Of a DNA stretch of 64,000 nucleotides, positions 35,412 through 45,799 are shown in pieces (positions within the stretch are counted from its first letter, which is position 1; the number at the start of each line of letters is the position of its first letter). The stretch is from a bacterium. GTDB lineage: Bacteria; CLD3; SB21. The notes below the pieces were generated by a model that saw nothing but the letters and a program-made list of their open reading frames with translations, made no database searches and was not told the DNA's origin. The translations under genes were made by a program, and so were the position numbers. The stretch covers positions 1 through 64,000 of the forward strand of contig WBUR01000014.1 of the NCBI GenBank assembly GCA_008933615.1, in the 5' to 3' direction.

Positions 35412-35925
35412 TTTATTGAAAGCATGTACTTTGAAAACATCAAAAAAGCGGTTTTCACACGTCGATCCAAAAGGCAAAGCGAGTATGGTAAACGTGACTT
35501 CCAAGAAAGAAACGTTTCGAACCGCCATTGCCCATGCCCGCATTACGATGAACGCCGTCGCTTTTTCGCAAGTAATGGAAAATAAAAATAAAAAGGGGGA
35601 CGTTCTCAGTGCGGCAAATCTGGCGGGAATAATGGCCGCAAAAAAAACTTCCGAACTTATTCCTCTTTGTCATCCGCTGAACCTGTCACACGTTGAATTA
35701 AAATTTCTTCCTGATAATGGTTCCTGCAGCATTGAAATCATTGCCGTTTGTGAACTTAGCGGAAAAACCGGCGTCGAAATGGAAGCGCTGACGGCGGTAA
35801 CCGTTGCTGCATTGACATTATATGATATGTGCAAGGCCGTTGATAAACGTATCGAAATTTCTGATATCTATTTAATGAAAAAAACCGGCGGGCGAAGCGG
35901 CGTGTATTATCGCAAAAGCAAGTAA
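35398..35925 (+). CDS. moaC: MoaC, cyclic pyranopterin monophosphate synthase
   Basis: 175 residues counted from the TTG at 35398; later TTG codons at 35416 or 35431 could be the true start, and no clear ribosome site decides. The core is typical: FSHVDPKGKASMVNVTSK, ELIPLCHPLNLSHVE, GVEMEALTAV and the catalytic MCKAVDK and KTGGRSG. It converts the MoaA product to cyclic pyranopterin monophosphate in molybdenum cofactor synthesis. No other moa gene is nearby. It overlaps the sigma gene. Confidence 0.92.
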   Translation: MLKNNLLKACTLKTSKKRFSHVDPKGKASMVNVTSKKETFRTAIAHARITMNAVAFSQVMENKNKKGDVLSAANLAGIMAAKKTSELIPLCHPLNLSHVELKFLPDNGSCSIEIIAVCELSGKTGVEMEALTAVTVAALTLYDMCKAVDKRIEISDIYLMKKTGGRSGVYYRKSK

Positions 35926-35936
35926 GGGACTATTAA

Positions 35937-36707
35937 TTGAATTTTTTACAGTCGTTTTGTTTTCTTTTTTTTATAAACTCTGTTGTATGTCTATTCGCTC
36001 AGGAAAAATTCCTGGGTGAACAATATGCGTACAAACTAACTTATTTAAGCATCCCTGCTGTAAATATTTACCTATCCGTTCCTGAAACCCTCAATGTCGA
36101 CGGGAAAAAAACATTCCATCTCTTGGCAATTGCGCGTACTAGTTCGCTGTTCTCAACTTTTTATACGCTTGAAAACCGCTACCATACATATATTGACCAG
36201 GAAACCGGCCTCCCGGTAAAATTTAACAAAACCATTCGTCAGCGCACGCTGGAACAGCAAGGCCAAATTTCTTATGATCAGGCAAACCGGCAGGCTGTGT
36301 ATGACGGCGGCCGGTTTACTTCCGAAGTAAAAATGTCCATACAGGAAAATACGCATAATCTTTTTTCAATGATCTTTTTTTTGCGGCGGGATAAATTACA
36401 AGTTGGTCAGAAATTTAATTTCAATCTGGATGTGGAGTCGGAGCCCTGGAACGTTGGAACGTATGTTGAAGCGAAAGAAAAAGTCAATGTAGCTGATTCA
36501 ACATATGATGCATACAAAGTTTCATTTCAGTTTATCCCAACCAAGGAAGAATTTAAGCGAAAACACACAGATATTCTCACTCGCCGTGTTGCCACCAGCA
36601 AAACCCGTCTCTATTTTTGGATCGGCGCAGAGCCGCCGTTTCCATTCCTCAAAGTGGAATTCGAAATGTCCCCTTTTAGCGCCTACACCACGATGGTCAA
36701 AAATTAA
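35937..36707 (+). CDS. DUF3108 periplasmic protein
   Basis: 256 residues from a TTG preceded by AAGGGA. A signal peptide ends near CLFAQ. The body matches DUF3108: EQYAYKLTYLSIPAVNI, then TFYTLENRYHTYIDQETGLP and a C-terminal strand run ending in the SPFSAYTTMVK segment. The family is a periplasmic or envelope protein of unknown function. Last gene of the sppA operon, and convergent with the next gene. Confidence 0.82.
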   Translation: MNFLQSFCFLFFINSVVCLFAQEKFLGEQYAYKLTYLSIPAVNIYLSVPETLNVDGKKTFHLLAIARTSSLFSTFYTLENRYHTYIDQETGLPVKFNKTIRQRTLEQQGQISYDQANRQAVYDGGRFTSEVKMSIQENTHNLFSMIFFLRRDKLQVGQKFNFNLDVESEPWNVGTYVEAKEKVNVADSTYDAYKVSFQFIPTKEEFKRKHTDILTRRVATSKTRLYFWIGAEPPFPFLKVEFEMSPFSAYTTMVKN

Positions 36708-36731
36708 AGATTTGTTTAGTTAAAATGTTTC

Positions 36732-37550
36732 TCAACTGCTGAAAATTCGGTCCATAAACTTGTAATACGCTTTTTCATTTACAGGACATATTTCCGTCAT
36801 CGTCGACAGCGCGATATCATAATTAAAAAAAGATTTGTTGGCGCTGAGTTTAAGATAATCTTCCTTAAACTGCCATTCCTTGTGAAGCACCGGATCCATT
36901 TCTTTCGGAAGTTTATTGACATACAAATCAATCAAACTGTGCCCGTAACAGGGGCAGGCATGATACTCTTTGTTGACCTTATTCAGGTGATTAAGTATAG
37001 CTTGTTTATCCAGCACGTACACATGCCCTACCCGTTTACCGAAGCTGTACCAGACTTTTGATGAGAATTGGTAATGAGTAAACAGCGGATCCCGCCAGCG
37101 AAACTCGATGCAGCGGTCATAACATCCCAAAAAATCGGGATAATGGCTCATCTTATTCACTCCGCAGTAATCGGCAGAATTAAGCGTCTTACGGTGTCCC
37201 CAATATTGTTTGTAGGATGTATACCAAATCTCAAAATCATTTTTTGCAATATCGTCGCCTTTGAAATTCAATTTTGTGTTTTTCCACATCCCGACGATGT
37301 CGTAGATCTCCAGAAATTTTGGAAAATCCGTTTTGAAATAAATTGCACGGTAGAATGTCACTCCGCGTTCGTCTACGAGTTCCGCATAATACGCGTTTTT
37401 TTGAGCCAACTCCAGCGCGGCGTCCAGTTTAGGCGAGTGAACCAGTTCAAATTCCACTACCAAGTACCATCCGCGGTCAACCCAGCGTAACGATTCCTCC
37501 GGCTTTTCATTGGCTGCCGTTTCCTTTTTTTGAAGTGATGTTTTTTTCAT
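36732..37550 (-). CDS. Unknown cytoplasmic protein with Cys-rich segments
   Basis: 272 residues from the ATG at 37550 (a TTG at 37562 is in frame). No signal peptide or membrane segment. Aromatic-rich throughout. Two Cys groups stand out: YCGVNK with GCYDRC in the middle (about 130-155), and CPCYGHS near 205. The start is Lys/Glu-rich and probably flexible. No family recognised; the Cys spacing could bind a metal. A terminator at 37561-37597 separates it from the barrel gene upstream. Confidence 0.75.
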   Translation of the reverse strand: MKKTSLQKKETAANEKPEESLRWVDRGWYLVVEFELVHSPKLDAALELAQKNAYYAELVDERGVTFYRAIYFKTDFPKFLEIYDIVGMWKNTKLNFKGDDIAKNDFEIWYTSYKQYWGHRKTLNSADYCGVNKMSHYPDFLGCYDRCIEFRWRDPLFTHYQFSSKVWYSFGKRVGHVYVLDKQAILNHLNKVNKEYHACPCYGHSLIDLYVNKLPKEMDPVLHKEWQFKEDYLKLSANKSFFNYDIALSTMTEICPVNEKAYYKFMDRIFSS

Positions 37551-37560
37551 ATTCAAACTC

Positions 37561-37597
37561 AAAAAAGAAGGCTACTCCTGATTCAGGAATAGCCTTT
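37561..37597 (-). terminator. Terminator after the barrel gene
   Basis: AGGCTATTCCTGA / TCAGGAGTAGCCT (one G-T pair) on the minus strand, followed by CTTTTTT, 24 bp after the barrel gene stop. Confidence 0.8.
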
Positions 37598-37620
37598 GAA
37601 AGCAAAATTAGATGTTAAAA

Positions 37621-38955
37621 TTATTTCGAGCCTGTCGGTAATTGCAGGGTCATTCCCACAAACGGGGTCACATAACGTTTAGCTTTGAAGCCGTCGTTAT
37701 TCTTATTTTCAACAAAAGTCCACTTATAGTCCACTCCTGCCTGAACAACGAACGGACCCGTTTGATAAGCTTGATACGCCAGAATCATGTGCGCAATGGA
37801 GCGCTGATCCAATTTGAACGCGTCGCCCAATTTATCCAGATTGGATTTATCATACGTTCCGCTGATGGTAACCTTTGGAATCAAATCCGGCGCCGCCATT
37901 CCTAAATGCACAATCGCGCCGTCGGTGCTTTTTAGTTTGTCCGGAATGGACATTCCGCCGATCACCTGAATCTTTCCGATCAGGTTAGCCAAGAGTTCGC
38001 CATACGTTCCCTGAACGCCTTTTGACGCGACCAAACCGAGCGCTTTGGGGGAACCGTTTAATTTGCCGATTTCATAAGTTGCATCAAAATATTGCGGCAG
38101 GAAATTGTCGCTGTAAAAACGTCTCTCGATCTTTGCGTTCAGTGTGAACACATCGGCGACGAAATTAAATTTGAAATTCACGCCCATCGCGAATCCTTTA
38201 CCGCCGCCGTAGGAAGAGTTTAATGTATCCTCAGCGTATTGGGCCAGCTTATCGTTTTTTAATATTGCGGCATACTCCATATAGGGAGTGATTTTGAGAA
38301 ATGAGGTCTCGACCACGCTCACGCCTACGTCTGCGCCAACTTCGGTAATGTTATACAACGCGTCCTTATCCCGGTCGGTGATGTAGGTGACGCCGAATTC
38401 CGTCGTTTTCAAAATAGGCATATCGGTTGTTTTGAGGGGACGCACGTACGGACGCATACCAAAAACGGCAAATCGATTGAAATCACTGTAGACTGCCTCC
38501 AAGCCAAAACGTAAATCGTAGTTCAGGTCAATATTGGCGCCGATTTTTCTTTTATCAAAACTGACTGCATTGGTAAAATTATACATGATCAATCCGTAGC
38601 CGAGCGATGTGCCGGTGATATCTCCGATACGAACGTACACGGGATCTTCGTGTTTGACTCCATAACGAACGTAACGAATCACGCGTAAGGCGCCGATACC
38701 GCCTTGGTATTCGTCTTTACGAAATTTACCGTCCGTACTGAATGTCAGCGGTACGTCCAATCCAACGCCGAATTTCCCAAAGGCCAACTCGGGCTGTAAT
38801 CGCATGCTTATGTAAGTTTTTCCTCCAATGATTGTCGTCCCGATCGGTACTGTCACCTGATTTCCACCCATATTCTCACCAAATCCCTGCGCATGTAATG
38901 AGAAACCAAATAAAAACAACATCGCAAACGCAATAAAACCTGAACATTTGAACAT
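37621..38955 (-). CDS. Outer-membrane beta-barrel protein, unknown
   Basis: 444 residues from the ATG at 38955, which has GGGAGGA four bases upstream. A signal peptide ends near SLHAQ. Long runs of alternating hydrophobic/polar residues, many aromatic and Gly residues and a C-terminus rich in strand residues predict a large barrel. The phrase YVRIGDITGTSLGYGLIMYN is distinctive, but no family was recognised. It is transcribed divergently from clpC and ends in its own terminator. Confidence 0.8.
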   Translation of the reverse strand: MFKCSGFIAFAMLFLFGFSLHAQGFGENMGGNQVTVPIGTTIIGGKTYISMRLQPELAFGKFGVGLDVPLTFSTDGKFRKDEYQGGIGALRVIRYVRYGVKHEDPVYVRIGDITGTSLGYGLIMYNFTNAVSFDKRKIGANIDLNYDLRFGLEAVYSDFNRFAVFGMRPYVRPLKTTDMPILKTTEFGVTYITDRDKDALYNITEVGADVGVSVVETSFLKITPYMEYAAILKNDKLAQYAEDTLNSSYGGGKGFAMGVNFKFNFVADVFTLNAKIERRFYSDNFLPQYFDATYEIGKLNGSPKALGLVASKGVQGTYGELLANLIGKIQVIGGMSIPDKLKSTDGAIVHLGMAAPDLIPKVTISGTYDKSNLDKLGDAFKLDQRSIAHMILAYQAYQTGPFVVQAGVDYKWTFVENKNNDGFKAKRYVTPFVGMTLQLPTGSK

Positions 38956-39169
38956 AATTCCTCCCAAAATTAATTATTCAATAAGCCGTATACATGACCA
39001 ATTGACGGTAAAGGTAAAATGATAGCCCCATAAAAGCAATAAATTTTAAATAGTTAAACGCTTGTCTTGTTTTTTTGTACAATATCATGACGAATTTATT
39101 ATGGGCCCCCGCGTTACAAGAACAACGGCTAAACATTGTAAGTATAGGTTTTGTGGGCTATTAAATATC

Positions 39170-39198
39170 TTGACTATCGTTGGTTAATTATCTATATT
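39170..39198 (+). promoter_or_regulatory. clpC promoter
   Basis: TTGACT (39170-39175), 17 bp, TATATT (39193-39198), about 107 bp before the clpC ATG. The remaining 350 bp between the divergent barrel gene and clpC is AT-rich, with no other supported feature. Confidence 0.6.
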
Positions 39199-39305
39199 TT
39201 TTTTACGTAGTTAGGTATCTTTATTGTTCTATATGACATAAAGATGATCGATTTTTTGAATTTACGTTCTGCTGTTTTATTCCGCAGGCGCACTCCGGAG
39301 CATAT

Positions 39306-41771
39306 ATGAAGAATAATTTTTCAAGCCGTGTCCAGCTTGTTGTAAAACTTTCTCAAGAAGAAGCGATTCGGCTAGGGCACGATTATATCGGAACGGAACA
39401 TCTGTTGCTGGGTTTGATCCGTGAGGGTGAAGGGGTTGCGGTAAAAGTTCTAAAGAACTTAGGCGTTGAACTTGAAAAACTTAAGCGCACTATTGAAGAC
39501 ATGGTTAAGCCGACAACGGAAAACACCATCATTGGAAATCCGCCGTTAACCAAACGCGCCGAAAAAATTCTGAAGTCAACGTATCTCGAGGCCAAAAATT
39601 ATAAATCCGATGTGATCGGCACCGAACACTTACTGCTGTCTCTCGTAAAAGAAAAAGATTGTCTGGCCGCGCAAGTATTGAGCATGTTCAATATTGATTA
39701 CGAAACTATCAAAAGGGAGTTGACGAATATTATGAGTGGTACATTTACACCAAGTAGTTCCACTAATAAAAAAACAGAACCGCGCAAAAGCAAAACTCCC
39801 GCGCTGGATCATTTCGGACGCGATCTGACGCAATATGCCGAAGAAGGAAAACTCGATCCGATCATCGGCCGTGAAGGTGAAATCGAACGCGTGGCTCAGA
39901 TATTATCCCGCCGCAAGAAAAATAATCCTGTTCTCATCGGCGAACCGGGCGTCGGCAAAACAGCGATCGCAGAGGGGTTGGCTTTGCGCATTGTCCAGAA
40001 GAAAGTTCCCCGCGTGCTTCACGGGAAACGTGTGGTAACCCTTGACGTCGGCGCTCTCGTTGCCGGTACTAAATACCGCGGACAATTCGAGGAACGCGTC
40101 AAAGCGATCATGACGGAATTGGAAAAAACGGACGATGTTATTTTGTTCATAGACGAACTCCATACCATCGTCGGCGCGGGCGGCGCAAGCGGCTCACTTG
40201 ACGCCTCGAATATGTTCAAACCGGCGCTTTCTCGCGGCGAACTGCAATGCATCGGCGCGACGACGCTCGACGAATACCGTCAGTATATTGAAAAAGACGG
40301 GGCATTAGAACGCCGTTTTCAAAAAGTGATTATTGATCCGCCGACCGTTGAAGAGACGATTGAAATTCTGCGGCAGATCAAATCTAAATATGAAGAACAT
40401 CACCATGTTCAGTACACGGACGAAGCGCTCGTTCAGGCAGTCAAACTTTCTGATCGATATATCACCGACCGGTATCTGCCGGATAAGGCCATTGATGTAA
40501 TGGACGAAGCGGGCTCACGTACGCATATTATGAATATTGTTGTTCCTCAGCGTATTCTCGATATTGAGACCGAGATCGAAAAAGTAAGGATCGAAAAAGA
40601 TTCCGTTATCAAGAACCAAAAATTTGAAAAAGCCGCCGAATTACGCGATGTGGAGAAAAAACTAAACGAACAATTGCGCGCCGCGAAAGAAGACTGGGAA
40701 AAGCGCGAAGAAAATCAGGTTGTAGAAGTCGGCGAAGAACAGATCGCGCATGTGGTTTCGATGATGACCAGTATTCCCGTCAGCCGCGTGGCGCAATCCG
40801 AATCGGATAAATTACTGCGCATGGATGAAGTTTTGAAGAAACGTATCATTGCGCAAGACGAAGCTATCCAGTCCGTTACGCGCGCAATCCGCAGAACCCG
40901 CGCCGGATTAAAAGACCCCAATCGCCCTATAGGTTCGTTCATTTTCTTAGGGCCAACCGGCGTCGGCAAAACGCAATTTGCAAAAGAACTTGCCCATTAT
41001 TTATTTGAAAGCCAGGATGCGCTAGTTCGCATCGACATGTCGGAATACATGGAAAAATTCTCCGTGAGCCGCTTGGTCGGCCCGCCCCCAGGATATGTCG
41101 GTTACGAAGAAGGCGGCCAGCTCACCGAAAAAATTCGCCGTAAGCCGTACAGCGTGGTACTTCTTGACGAAATAGAAAAGGCGCATCCGGACGTGTTCAA
41201 TATTCTTCTCCAAGTTCTGGACGACGGCATCCTGACGGACAGTTTAGGCCGCAAGGTCAGCTTTAAAAATGTCGTGATAATCATGACGTCCAATATCGGC
41301 GCACGGGATATGAATAAGACCGGCGCATTCGGCTTCTCTGCAAAAAATGAAAGTGAAGATGAATATACCCGGATGAAATCCAAGGTGGAAGAATCGGCAA
41401 AAAAATTATTCAATCCGGAATTTATTAACCGAATCGACGAAATCATTGTATTCAAGTCGCTCGACAAAGAAGCCGTGCTGAAGATCATTGACGTATCTAT
41501 GAGTGAAGTCGAACAAAAACTTAAAGAGCGCAATCTTCTGATCACGCTGACTAAAGAGGCGAAAGAATTTATTGCCGATAAAGGTTTTGATCCTGTATAT
41601 GGCGCGCGGCCATTGCGCAGGGCTATTCAGAAATATCTAGAAGATCCCGTCGCAGAAGATTTATTAAAAGGAGTCTTTACGGACGGAAGCCATATTTCAG
41701 TCGAGTTAAAAGGGGAAGAACTCGAATTTAGTGAAGCGGTGGACGAGCCGGCGCCGGACGAATTAAAGTAA
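39306..41771 (+). CDS. clpC: ClpC-type Clp ATPase
   Basis: 821 residues. The N-domain repeats (about 5-145) begin with [19 protein letters not shown]+ domain 1 has Walker [10 protein letters not shown] (212-220). A UVR-type middle segment ([15 protein letters not shown]) distinguishes ClpC from ClpB, and AAA+ domain 2 has GPTGVGKTQ (549-557). It unfolds proteins for refolding or for ClpP degradation under stress. No ctsR, mcsA or mcsB neighbours are seen, unlike in Firmicutes. The gene is single, with its own promoter; the following small gene may be in the same unit. Confidence 0.95.
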   Translation: MKNNFSSRVQLVVKLSQEEAIRLGHDYIGTEHLLLGLIREGEGVAVKVLKNLGVELEKLKRTIEDMVKPTTENTIIGNPPLTKRAEKILKSTYLEAKNYKSDVIGTEHLLLSLVKEKDCLAAQVLSMFNIDYETIKRELTNIMSGTFTPSSSTNKKTEPRKSKTPALDHFGRDLTQYAEEGKLDPIIGREGEIERVAQILSRRKKNNPVLIGEPGVGKTAIAEGLALRIVQKKVPRVLHGKRVVTLDVGALVAGTKYRGQFEERVKAIMTELEKTDDVILFIDELHTIVGAGGASGSLDASNMFKPALSRGELQCIGATTLDEYRQYIEKDGALERRFQKVIIDPPTVEETIEILRQIKSKYEEHHHVQYTDEALVQAVKLSDRYITDRYLPDKAIDVMDEAGSRTHIMNIVVPQRILDIETEIEKVRIEKDSVIKNQKFEKAAELRDVEKKLNEQLRAAKEDWEKREENQVVEVGEEQIAHVVSMMTSIPVSRVAQSESDKLLRMDEVLKKRIIAQDEAIQSVTRAIRRTRAGLKDPNRPIGSFIFLGPTGVGKTQFAKELAHYLFESQDALVRIDMSEYMEKFSVSRLVGPPPGYVGYEEGGQLTEKIRRKPYSVVLLDEIEKAHPDVFNILLQVLDDGILTDSLGRKVSFKNVVIIMTSNIGARDMNKTGAFGFSAKNESEDEYTRMKSKVEESAKKLFNPEFINRIDEIIVFKSLDKEAVLKIIDVSMSEVEQKLKERNLLITLTKEAKEFIADKGFDPVYGARPLRRAIQKYLEDPVAEDLLKGVFTDGSHISVELKGEELEFSEAVDEPAPDELK

Positions 41772-41793
41772 CCAACATTAAGGGACCGCATAT

Positions 41794-42327
41794 ATGTTCT
41801 TCGGAAAAAATAAGAAAAGACGAGAAGGCGCACTGGATGACGCATCGATTATGGAATCGATTAAGACACTCGTGGTAAATGACGGCGTTACCGTTGACCG
41901 TATTAATTGGGACGGCTCAACCAGCACGGTTTCCGGCCGCGTCAGCCATGTGAGCAGTAATAATGACCTCTTCGGTGTTGTGGATGAGGGTTCCGGCGAG
42001 TCGATGGAATTCTCGGTCGAAGACGGAGACATTGCACATATCAAGCGCATTGCCATCAGTATCGATATCGACGAAACGCAAACGGAAAGTTATATGTCCA
42101 TCGATGCGATCGTAGAAATCCTTGAAGCCCTTGATCACAGCGACACGATATCCGTATCGTATTATGATCCCTACAAAGGAAAAGGCGTGTCAAAGAAGGG
42201 CATTATCACGCTGAAAGACGAATACAACAAAGTGTTTGCCATCGAATACACCACGCCGGAAGGTGAAAAAGAAGAAAAACACTTTGATCTGAATGAAGAT
42301 AAGATCATCGATATTATTATAAATTGA
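41794..42327 (+). CDS. Unknown acidic cytoplasmic protein
   Basis: 177 residues, no signal peptide. After a basic tip (KNKKRREG), it is Asp/Glu/Ser-rich with a strand-helix pattern that could be two small beta domains (about 30-100 and 115-175). It follows clpC by 22 bp on the same strand and ends at the bidirectional terminator, so it is probably co-transcribed with clpC. No family recognised; a ClpC adaptor would be one idea from position only. Confidence 0.75.
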   Translation: MFFGKNKKRREGALDDASIMESIKTLVVNDGVTVDRINWDGSTSTVSGRVSHVSSNNDLFGVVDEGSGESMEFSVEDGDIAHIKRIAISIDIDETQTESYMSIDAIVEILEALDHSDTISVSYYDPYKGKGVSKKGIITLKDEYNKVFAIEYTTPEGEKEEKHFDLNEDKIIDIIIN

Positions 42328-42343
42328 GTTTTTTTTATATAAT

Positions 42344-42380
42344 AAAAGCCTGCTGTTAATCTGAACAGCAGGCTTTTTTT
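42344..42380 (+). terminator. Bidirectional terminator between clpC unit and MFS gene
   Basis: AAAAGCCTGCTGTT / AACAGCAGGCTTTT is a perfect 14-bp stem with a 6-nt loop, T-run on the right and A/T-run on the left. Confidence 0.88.
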
Positions 42381-42413
42381 GTTACTAATTATAAGCGTTT
42401 GAAATCCGTACTT

Positions 42414-43706
42414 CTACTTATGACTCGTGGTGATAGTTTCCAATCCATGCGCATTAGGCCCCATCTCATTCCGGCGAAGTAAGAAGGCAAATAATAATCC
42501 GAAGAACCCAAGACACGAAAATATCAACATACCGAGAGTGTAGCCTCCCGGATTTGCCGCTCCGGCGCCTGAAAAGTCATTTGCCCAACCTATCATAAGA
42601 TTAAAACCCGCCAATCCGATATTCTGGATCAAGGTCATGAGGCCATATGCCGTTCCGAGTTTCGATTGGTCTACGATGTACGCAACCGAGGGCCACATCA
42701 CTGCCGGGATCAGCGAAAATGCAATGCCCATCATAGCCATCGGGACGTATAATGACACATGCGTGTAAGCCATGATCAGGTAGACCGGAATTAATAAGAG
42801 CGATCCAAACATCATAAACAGCGCCCGTTTGCCGACTTTGTCCACCAACAGGCCAAACAAGGGCGTTGCGATCATGGCAAATAAAGTAAGCATGCTGGAA
42901 AGAAATCCGCCCAATTCCCGTGTGGTTCCGTGCGCATCCATAAAGAATTTAACGGCAAACGTCTGAAACGGAAAAATTCCGGAATAAAACGTAATGCAAA
43001 GCGCGACAATGAACCAATAGGAAGTGCTGAATTTAAAAAGGTCGGCGAATACCAGTTTATCCGTTGCCCCTGCCTCGCCCAAAGAATAATCTTTTTCCGA
43101 TTTGACTTCCATGATCCAATATAACAAAGCGCCTACCACACAAAACACGCCGAAGAAAACGGAAATGATCAGCGGCCATTGCCAACTCGAATAATAATCC
43201 GACGCCCATGACGGAGAATTCAACGCGGCAAACGAACCCATACGTGCAATGGTCAGATTAACGCCAAACGCAAAACTGAGTTCTTTTCCTTTAAACCATT
43301 TCGCAATCGCGGTAGTAACGGCTACGATGAGTGATTCCGCGCCAAGGCCGAATACAAGCCGCCCTGACGCCATGATCCAAAGTTCCCCCGACACCGCGGT
43401 GATCACGGCGCCCAGAAGACACAGAACGGCGAACAAGAAAGTCGCTTTGCGCGTGCCGATGCGGTCAATGATCACGCCGCCGATCAATACCATAAAAATG
43501 TTTGGAATACTGTAAATCGCCTGCAGCAAACCGATATCGGAGTCTGAAAACCCGAGTTGACTACTTAAGAGGTCGGCCAACGGGCTGATGCAATCGTAGA
43601 CGTAATAGTTGCCAAACATCGCCAGGCTGATAAACACCAGAACAGCCCAACGGAAAAGGCGCGGCGGTAACGGTTTTTCTGTTTGTTTTTTTAATTCAGA
43701 GGTCAT
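42414..43706 (-). CDS. MFS transporter (MFSD1-like)
   Basis: 430 residues with about 12 hydrophobic segments. The loop GGVIIDRIGTRKATF is the MFS signature between helices 2 and 3, and GLLVDKVGKRALF is its counterpart in the second half. The overall look recalls the animal MFSD1 carrier, reported as a dipeptide exporter; that likeness is recalled from general features, not computed. The PepD dipeptidase gene is 22 bp upstream in the same operon, with an OPT transporter at the head, so movement of small peptides or amino acids is a reasonable inference. Confidence 0.82.
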   Translation of the reverse strand: MTSELKKQTEKPLPPRLFRWAVLVFISLAMFGNYYVYDCISPLADLLSSQLGFSDSDIGLLQAIYSIPNIFMVLIGGVIIDRIGTRKATFLFAVLCLLGAVITAVSGELWIMASGRLVFGLGAESLIVAVTTAIAKWFKGKELSFAFGVNLTIARMGSFAALNSPSWASDYYSSWQWPLIISVFFGVFCVVGALLYWIMEVKSEKDYSLGEAGATDKLVFADLFKFSTSYWFIVALCITFYSGIFPFQTFAVKFFMDAHGTTRELGGFLSSMLTLFAMIATPLFGLLVDKVGKRALFMMFGSLLLIPVYLIMAYTHVSLYVPMAMMGIAFSLIPAVMWPSVAYIVDQSKLGTAYGLMTLIQNIGLAGFNLMIGWANDFSGAGAANPGGYTLGMLIFSCLGFFGLLFAFLLRRNEMGPNAHGLETITTSHK

Positions 43707-43728
43707 GAATTCCTTTTTGGCTAACTTG

Positions 43729-45183
43729 TTAACGCGCGTTCTTCAATATGGCGAGTAAAAAATTCCAGAATTTCTCGACGGTATCGATATATATTTTCTC
43801 ATCCGGTGAATGAACGCCTTCCAACGTCGGGCCGAAAGAGATCATGTCCATCCCGGGATATTTCTCACCGATGATACCGCATTCCAAACCTGCATGAATG
43901 GCTTTGACTAAAACCTCTTTGCCGTACAGCGATTGGTAGGTTGCTTTAGCCGTTTTCAGGATTTCAGAATTCAGGTTAGGCTTCCATCCCGGATACCCTT
44001 CCTGCGTTTCATGTTCCGCGCCGGCAAGATCAAAAATATTTCTTACCGTTTCGCATATTTCATTGATTTCCGATGCAACGGAGCTCCTCTGGCTGGTGAT
44101 GATGCTTACTTTTTTTCCTTTGGTTTCAATGATGGCAACATTGGTTGATGTTTCTATTAATCCGGGAATATCCGCGCTCATCTTGGTCACGCCGTGCGGC
44201 AGCGCTGAAAGCGTTTGCAGAATTTTCTTCTGGTACCCTTTTTTTAATACTTTCGCTTTTTTCGATTTGATCTCGGAAAGTGTGATGGACAGATCCGGAT
44301 CGACGGTTGCCATTTCCGGCTTGATCACTTCACAAAAATGCGCGACAATCTTTTTAGCTTCGTCAACGGCCTTTTTCGGGATCGCTACGACGGCATCGGC
44401 TTCACGCGGAATCGCATTGCTTTTATTGCCGCCCTGAATGAACGACATTCTCGCGCCGATATCTGTCAAAGCCAATAACACGCGCGTTATTACTTTAAGT
44501 GAATTTCCTCTTCCTTTGTCAATTTCCAATCCTGAATGTCCGCCGCGCAGGCCTCTGACTTTGAGATCAAAAAACTGCACATTGGCAGGCGTGTTGTCAA
44601 ATTCCACTTTCCATGTTCCGACCGTATTCTTACCGCCGGAACACCCGACATATACGGCGCCTTCTTCTTCGGAATCCAAATTCATCAGCGTCTTACTTTC
44701 AAGAAAGCCGGGGCCGAGATTGTTCGCGCCCGTCAAACCCGTTTCTTCATCAACCGTAAACAAAAATTCCAACGGGCCGTGTTCGAGCGTTCGATCTTCC
44801 ATGATCGCAAGATGGGTTGCTACGGCAATACCGTTATCTGCGCCGAGGGTTGTACCGTTAGCCATGAGCGCATTGCCCTTGCGAACGAGTTCGATCGGGT
44901 CTTTCAGAAAATCATGGACTTTATCCGAATTTTTTTCCGGCACCATATCTAAATGCCCTTGTAATGCAATGCTCTTAACGTTTTCCCGGCCGGAAGTCGC
45001 GGGCTTTTTCACGACTACGTTCCCGAAAGAATCCGTTTTAGCCGCGAGACCGAGTTTTTTTGCCGTATCGACAACGTACTTGGTCATCGCTTCTTCATGC
45101 TTTGACGGACGAGGTATGCGGGAAATTTCTGCAAAATATTTCCAAACCAGTTCCGGTTTTAAACCTTCAATTGCTGCTGACAT
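43729..45183 (-). CDS. pepD: PepD, cytosolic dipeptidase (M20 family)
   Basis: 484 residues, normal for PepD. Dinuclear metal ligands are visible: His77 and Asp79 (QGHLDMV), Asp116 (GADNGIAVA), Glu146-Glu147 (DEETGL) and Asp170 (NLDSEEEG). Hydrolyses Xaa-His and other dipeptides. AAAGGA precedes the ATG. Lies in the cluster with the OPT transporter, the PqqD-like protein and the MFS carrier; it would degrade the peptides brought in. Confidence 0.95.
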   Translation of the reverse strand: MSAAIEGLKPELVWKYFAEISRIPRPSKHEEAMTKYVVDTAKKLGLAAKTDSFGNVVVKKPATSGRENVKSIALQGHLDMVPEKNSDKVHDFLKDPIELVRKGNALMANGTTLGADNGIAVATHLAIMEDRTLEHGPLEFLFTVDEETGLTGANNLGPGFLESKTLMNLDSEEEGAVYVGCSGGKNTVGTWKVEFDNTPANVQFFDLKVRGLRGGHSGLEIDKGRGNSLKVITRVLLALTDIGARMSFIQGGNKSNAIPREADAVVAIPKKAVDEAKKIVAHFCEVIKPEMATVDPDLSITLSEIKSKKAKVLKKGYQKKILQTLSALPHGVTKMSADIPGLIETSTNVAIIETKGKKVSIITSQRSSVASEINEICETVRNIFDLAGAEHETQEGYPGWKPNLNSEILKTAKATYQSLYGKEVLVKAIHAGLECGIIGEKYPGMDMISFGPTLEGVHSPDEKIYIDTVEKFWNFLLAILKNAR

Positions 45184-45244
45184 ATTTTATTCCTTTAGTT
45201 ATAATGATAATTAAGGTGCTCAGGTTACGGAGGATACAAGTTCT

Positions 45245-45330
45245 TGCCACGAAGTCACTAAGGCACAAAGTATTTTATAAAGAAAACTATAGGCTTCGTG
45301 GAAGCTTCGTGGCTTTATGTCTTTGTGGCA
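45245..45330. repeat. Degenerate CCACGAA-type fold-back repeat B
   Basis: The left arm TGCCACGAAGTCACTAAGG (45245-45263 and on to 45270) and the right arm (45305-45330) are imperfect reverse complements ending in TTTGTGGCA. It lies in the pepD-PqqD gap and resembles repeats A and C. Confidence 0.6.
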
Positions 45331-45358
45331 TTCATTCTTTCCACATAACAACTTTTAT

Positions 45359-45709
45359 TTATTTCGGATGATTAAGCGTTATGAATTTTTCCCTTTGAAG
45401 CATGTGGATAAACTTCCCGACTCTTTCATATACCGGTTCGACCGAATCTCCAAAGTGTGTTTTCATCTTGTCGCCAATAGCCATCACCGTGGCATTGCCG
45501 TCCGCTTGATTCCATACGAAACTGCCGAAGGTGTCCAGCTTAAGCCGAAAATGTTTTTTGGCAAGCAAGGGCTCAAAGTATTTTACGGTAAATCGGTTCT
45601 TGAATTTAGGAATCAATAAAACCACCAGCTGATTTTCATCGAACTCCCATTGAACGTTACGCGTCGGCGTAAGTTCCAGCAAATTTGTTTTTTCTTGTGA
45701 TTCTGTCAT
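45359..45709 (-). CDS. PqqD-like family protein
   Basis: 116 residues. LDTFGSFVWNQADGNATVMAI, then RVGKFIHMLQREKFITL, resembles the PqqD fold: a Leu-Asp, then Val-Trp, then Asp-Gly, then helix pattern. PqqD proteins bind precursor peptides for radical SAM maturases. Here the first 40 residues differ from PqqD and no radical SAM or precursor gene is adjacent; the nearest radical SAM gene is 3 kb away on the other strand. Genes on either side are peptide transport and cleavage. Assignment is moderately sure. Confidence 0.7.
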   Translation of the reverse strand: MTESQEKTNLLELTPTRNVQWEFDENQLVVLLIPKFKNRFTVKYFEPLLAKKHFRLKLDTFGSFVWNQADGNATVMAIGDKMKTHFGDSVEPVYERVGKFIHMLQREKFITLNHPK

Positions 45710-45799
45710 AACCTATAAAAAGAATTGCTACGCGCCTGAATTTGCATTCAGACACGTAGCAAAATAATTATAAAAATATATTCATTAAATTATGAAGTA

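Noticed and set aside
44438-45214. 258-residue frame antisense to pepD
   Set aside because: The minus-strand PepD reading has intact catalytic residues; this frame is a composition-driven shadow.
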